Assembly: GCA_949130495.1 (NCBI GenBank)
Contig: OX422218.1
Span: forward strand, 40,866,651 to 40,930,650
DNA length: 64,000 nt
From: Sambucus nigra
Taxonomy: Eukaryota; Streptophyta; Magnoliopsida; Dipsacales; Adoxaceae
Reading direction: 5' to 3'
Shown here: positions 63,740 to 64,000 of the stretch, in pieces
Numbering within the stretch: position 1 is the first letter of the stretch
Layout of the letters: the number at the start of each line of letters is the position of its first letter
The notes under the pieces: model-generated
Told to the model about the DNA's origin: nothing
Database searches by the model: none
The model's input: only the letters and a program-made list of their open reading frames with translations
Program-made: the position numbers and the translations under genes

Positions 63740-64000
63740 CTCGTAGGAAGCGACCGCGTAGTCACGGGGCTCCCGGTTTGAGTGTACGACGTGAACTTGA
63801 AAAAAATTAGACTTAAGTATTAAAACATGCCATCGAAGGGTGAAAACGTAAAACTGCCACAAAACGGTCCCTTAAGAGTCACGATCACCTCGCACGGGAC
63901 CAATGCGACTCGTAGGAACTGACCGCGTTGTCACGGGGCTCCCAGTTTGTGTGTACGACGTGAAATTGGAAAAAAATTAGACGTGTGCATAAAAACATGC
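63740..64000 (+). repeat. Start of a third 8-mer copy that breaks off
   Basis: Monomer n (63740-63908) matches the two previous copies. The last monomer, from 63909 to the window edge, does not continue as o: it has gtttgtgtgtacg, gtgaaattgg and agacgtgtgc. The window ends inside it, so whether this begins another HOR cannot be told. Confidence 0.75.

Larger units (their letters stand above)
1..64000 (+). repeat. Satellite DNA array, ~169-bp monomer, about 380 head-to-tail copies
   Basis: Every line of the window reads as the same unit, recurring every 167-170 bp without inversion or foreign insertion. In phase from ctcgtaggaac, the conserved landmarks are GGG..CCC near position 27-35, gtttgagtgtacg near 37-49, an A5-A8 tract near 62-68, cataaaaacatg near 79-90, tcgaaggg near 94-101, the accgtaagagtc box near 130-141 and gcacgggaccaatg near 153-166. 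Length differences come mainly from the A-tract and from loss of one base in the GGG..CCC box. Monomer size is close to one nucleosome plus linker, a common property of centromeric satellites. That the array is centromeric is inference. It has no edge inside the window. I do not recognise the family name. Confidence 0.98.

Noticed and set aside
1..64000. CRISPR-like array (regular repeats)
   Set aside because: There are no short repeats with unrelated spacers. The entire 169-bp unit is repeated, and no cas-like genes are present.
1..64000. CENP-B box (TTCG....A..CGGG core)
   Set aside because: I looked near tcgaaggg and gcacggg on both strands. TTCG occurs in some monomers but is not followed by the required A and CGGG at the right spacing.
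1..64000. Telomeric repeats or a telomere-adjacent array
   Set aside because: No runs of TTAGGG, TTTAGGG or TTAGG-type units were seen in either orientation.
1..64000. Transposon or retroelement insertions inside the satellite
   Set aside because: Monomer phase continues through the entire window. All length anomalies are losses of 1-20 bp or whole-monomer gains and losses.
1..64000. Tandem rRNA, 5S, tRNA or histone gene cluster as the source of the repeat
   Set aside because: The 169-bp unit shows no tRNA or 5S promoter boxes that I could recognise and no conserved rRNA core, and it is too short for a gene-plus-spacer unit of those families.
1..64000. A previously undescribed protein or RNA system encoded in the window
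   Set aside because: Nothing in the sequence supports a coding or structured-RNA system. The notable content is the architecture and history of the satellite.

Overview
The whole 64-kb window is one uninterrupted array of a single satellite DNA family. The monomer is about 168-169 bp, roughly 380 copies are present, all lie in the same head-to-tail orientation, and the array runs off both ends of the window. I see no protein-coding gene, RNA gene, transposon, CRISPR array or unique-sequence island. Such an array points to a eukaryotic nuclear chromosome assembled from long reads, most likely centromeric or other constitutive heterochromatin. I do not recognise the family and cannot name the organism: a nucleosome-sized monomer fits many plants and animals.

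The reference monomer phase used here starts at ctcgtaggaac. A consensus read by eye is about 49% G+C, with GC-rich ends (positions 1-60 and 131-169) around an A-tract-rich middle (61-130). It has 16 CpG sites, which is not depleted. Monomers fall into recognisable variants, named here a to r. Diagnostic motifs: a = gggaatccc with cgagcacgtcg; b = cccagtttg with aacataaaactg; c = cggcgctccc with aaaacttccac; d = cgcgtattca with acttgaatttacaag; e = gtacggcgtg with acaaccacaaaactc; f/q = ggggatcccgg with gaaaatgtaaaa; g = attccatcgaatggtgac; h = tcgaaggatg with ccgtcagag and gggagcaatg; i = acatggaatcg; j = gaaaaaataaaactgcc with cggtcctg; k = gtgcacaaaaaatgc with cgtaaagc or cataaagc; l = ggggtcccgg with cagcaacaaaactc; m = gaatttacaaaaaaatag with aaaaatgccac; n = gtgaacttgaaaaa with ggtcccttaagag; o = tttgactgtac with ccgaaagagtcacaaac; r = gtacgtcgtgaatttgcg.

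The variants occur in fixed orders, giving higher-order repeats (HORs). Left flank (1-12.9 kb): a 9-mer HOR (a-i, 1,518 bp) twice, a 10-monomer tandem duplication (1,641 bp), a 15-monomer series, 1.7 more copies of the 9-mer, and the 15-monomer series again. Core (12.5-59.4 kb): a 23-monomer HOR (about 3.87 kb) built partly from a 6-monomer module (1,011-1,013 bp) and reshaped by nested tandem duplications of 20, 43, 39 and 12 monomers. Right flank (59.4-64 kb): the 9-mer HOR once more, then an 8-mer HOR (1,345 bp) twice plus the start of a third copy.

No genes act together here. What the window records is a history of unequal exchange: hybrid monomers mark the joints, and duplicated joints allow some events to be ordered. 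Open frames that appear in translation are by-products of the repeat. Boundaries were placed by eye from diagnostic variants; where copies are identical on both sides of a joint, the true breakpoint can be tens to hundreds of bases away.
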